From contig CALKWU010000185.1 in the NCBI GenBank assembly GCA_938004015.1, positions 1 through 7,029 on the forward strand: a stretch of DNA of 7,029 bases, read 5' to 3'. Below are positions 5,837-7,029 of this stretch, in pieces. Origin of the DNA: an uncultured Oceanobacillus sp. GTDB lineage: Bacteria; Bacillota; Bacilli; Bacillales; Amphibacillaceae. The notes under the pieces are model-generated. The model saw only the letters and a list, made by a program, of their open reading frames with translations. It was not told where the DNA came from and did no database searches. Each line of letters opens with the position of its first letter. Position 1 is the first letter of the stretch. The translations under genes and the position numbers were made by a program.

Positions 5837-5860
5837 AAAAGCTCAGACGGAAACTGTCAA
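5832..5860 (-). promoter_or_regulatory. Predicted sigma-A promoter for fadR-fadB-etfB-etfA
   Basis: On the minus strand a perfect -35 TTGACA (5860-5855) is followed after exactly 17 bases by TAAAAT (5837-5832), one base from the -10 consensus. Transcription would begin near 5825, inside the palindrome and at the edge of the FadR operator. It would give a leader of about 50 bases before the fadR ATG. Confidence 0.75.
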
Positions 5861-5883
5861 TCTTTTCATTTCAAATTGACAAG

Positions 5884-7029
5884 TCAAACCGTCTCGCTTT
5901 TTTTGTTTTGTTTTTTCACTTCTTCATCAATCAACTGTCTCCGTAAAATTTTCCCTACAATCGTTTTTGGCAATTCGTCTCTGAATTCGTACTTCCGCGG
6001 CACTTTATATGCTGCCAAATTCTCACGGCAAAATTTGTCAAGTTCTTCCTCGGTGACTTTTTTCCCGTCTTTCAAGACGATGAAAGCTTTCACCGTTTCG
6101 CCGCGATACGGATCAGGGACACCAACAACTGCCACTTCTTGGATTGCCGGATGTTCATAAAGGACTTCTTCGACTTCCCGAGGATAAATATTGTATCCTC
6201 CGGCGATGATCATGTCTTTTTTCCGGTCGACGATATAGAAATAACCGTCTTCGTCCATATAGCCCATATCACCGGTATAGAGCCAGCCGTCCTTGAGCGT
6301 ATTTTCCGTTTCTTCCGGATTTTTCCAGTAACCGACCATCACTTGCGGTCCTTTGACGACCAATTCGCCGACTTCACCGACTTCCGCTTCTTCATCGGTA
6401 CCCACTTTGACGATTTTCGCTTCCGTATCCGGCCAAGGCAAACCAATACTGCCATTGATGCGTCTGCCCCATATCGGATTAGCATGGGTGACTGGTGAGG
6501 TTTCCGTCAAACCATATCCTTCGACCAACCGTCCACCGGTCATTTCCTCGAATTGTTCTTGGACTTCCACCGGCAATGGGGCTGAACCGCTTAAACAAGC
6601 GTTGATCGACGATAAATCGTACTTGTCGATATCCGGGTGATTGATCAAGCCGATATAGATTGTCGGTGCTCCCGGAAAGACCGTCGGCCGCTGTTTGTCG
6701 ATCACTTTCAATACTTCACCGGCATCGAACTTCGGCATGAGAATCATTTTCGAAGCTTGCTTCACACTGAAATTCATCACGGTTGTCATACCGTATACAT
6801 GGAAAAATGGTAAGATTGCAAGAACGACTTCTTCCCCAGGTTTCGTTTTATACATCCAAGCCTCACACATTTGCAAATTGGCGACCAAGTTGAAGTGAGT
6901 GAGCATGACCCCTTTTGGAAACCCCGTCGTACCCCCAGTATATTGTAACAGGGCAAGATCCTTTTTCGGGTCGATTTCCACTTCTTTATAATCCGGCTCC
7001 GCTGTTTGCATGATCGTTTGCCAAACATG
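5884..7029 (-). CDS. lcfA: Long-chain fatty-acid-CoA ligase (C-terminal 381 residues, start beyond the right edge)
   Basis: Activates long-chain fatty acids with ATP and CoA through an acyl-adenylate, the entry step to beta-oxidation. The frame stays open to the window edge, so the ATG at 7011 is internal. Compared with about 560 residues for B. subtilis LcfA, roughly the first third is missing. In visible numbering, the ATP/AMP-binding loop YTGGTTGFPKG is at 30-40, GYGLTETSP at 171-179 and YTGD at 251-254. The hinge and A8 region DRKKDMIIAGGYNIYPREVEE are at 268-288, and PKTIVGKILRR at 354-364 carries the catalytic lysine (K360). No membrane segment is visible. It is the first known gene of this cluster. 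The gap to fadR is 108 bases and contains a promoter, an operator and a hairpin. Confidence 0.95.
   Translation of the reverse strand, partial: HVWQTIMQTAEPDYKEVEIDPKKDLALLQYTGGTTGFPKGVMLTHFNLVANLQMCEAWMYKTKPGEEVVLAILPFFHVYGMTTVMNFSVKQASKMILMPKFDAGEVLKVIDKQRPTVFPGAPTIYIGLINHPDIDKYDLSSINACLSGSAPLPVEVQEQFEEMTGGRLVEGYGLTETSPVTHANPIWGRRINGSIGLPWPDTEAKIVKVGTDEEAEVGEVGELVVKGPQVMVGYWKNPEETENTLKDGWLYTGDMGYMDEDGYFYIVDRKKDMIIAGGYNIYPREVEEVLYEHPAIQEVAVVGVPDPYRGETVKAFIVLKDGKKVTEEELDKFCRENLAAYKVPRKYEFRDELPKTIVGKILRRQLIDEEVKKQNKKSETV

Noticed and set aside
6081..6092. TGAAAGCTTTCA palindrome resembling a catabolite-repression (cre) site inside lcfA
   Set aside because: It lacks the central CG of the cre consensus and is two bases short. 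The bases are fully explained by conserved codons for VKAF in the ligase.

Overview
The window is ordinary chromosomal DNA from a low-to-moderate G+C Gram-positive bacterium of the Bacillales. Evidence for this: the gene order acyl-CoA ligase - TetR regulator - enoyl-CoA hydratase - etfB - etfA - trxA - uvrC is that of the Bacillus subtilis lcfA-fadR-fadB-etfB-etfA-trxA-uvrC region. The proteins also read as close relatives of the B. subtilis ones, and most genes have strong AGGAGG-like ribosome binding sites. I cannot name the genus.

Layout. All seven recognisable genes are on the minus strand, so transcription runs from right to left. From the right edge these are lcfA (long-chain acyl-CoA ligase, N-terminus cut by the window edge), fadR (TetR-type repressor), fadB (enoyl-CoA hydratase), etfB and etfA (electron transfer flavoprotein subunits), trxA (thioredoxin) and uvrC (excinuclease subunit). 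At the left edge a short reading-frame tail on the plus strand converges on uvrC. A perfect 12-bp hairpin between them probably ends transcription from both sides.

How the genes work together. LcfA activates fatty acids to acyl-CoA and FadB hydrates the enoyl-CoA intermediate of beta-oxidation. EtfBA takes electrons from acyl-CoA dehydrogenase, which is encoded elsewhere. FadR represses the set until long-chain acyl-CoA appears. trxA and uvrC are housekeeping neighbours for redox control and nucleotide-excision repair.

Regulation is the most interesting part. Between lcfA and fadR, one compact region combines a near-consensus sigma-A promoter (TTGACA-17-TAAAAT), a near-perfect FadR operator and a 42-bp perfect palindrome followed by a T-run. 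This suggests an autoregulated second promoter for fadR-fadB-etfBA that also punctuates lcfA read-through. Between etfA and trxA there is a long three-tier hairpin ending in a T-run. After it comes an extended -10 promoter with a poor -35 and an AGCA motif placed as in Spx-activated promoters. A 13-bp hairpin sits directly before the uvrC ribosome binding site.

I see no mobile element, CRISPR array, tRNA, rRNA, toxin-antitoxin pair or defence system. The genes themselves are conventional, and any novelty lies in the intergenic control elements.
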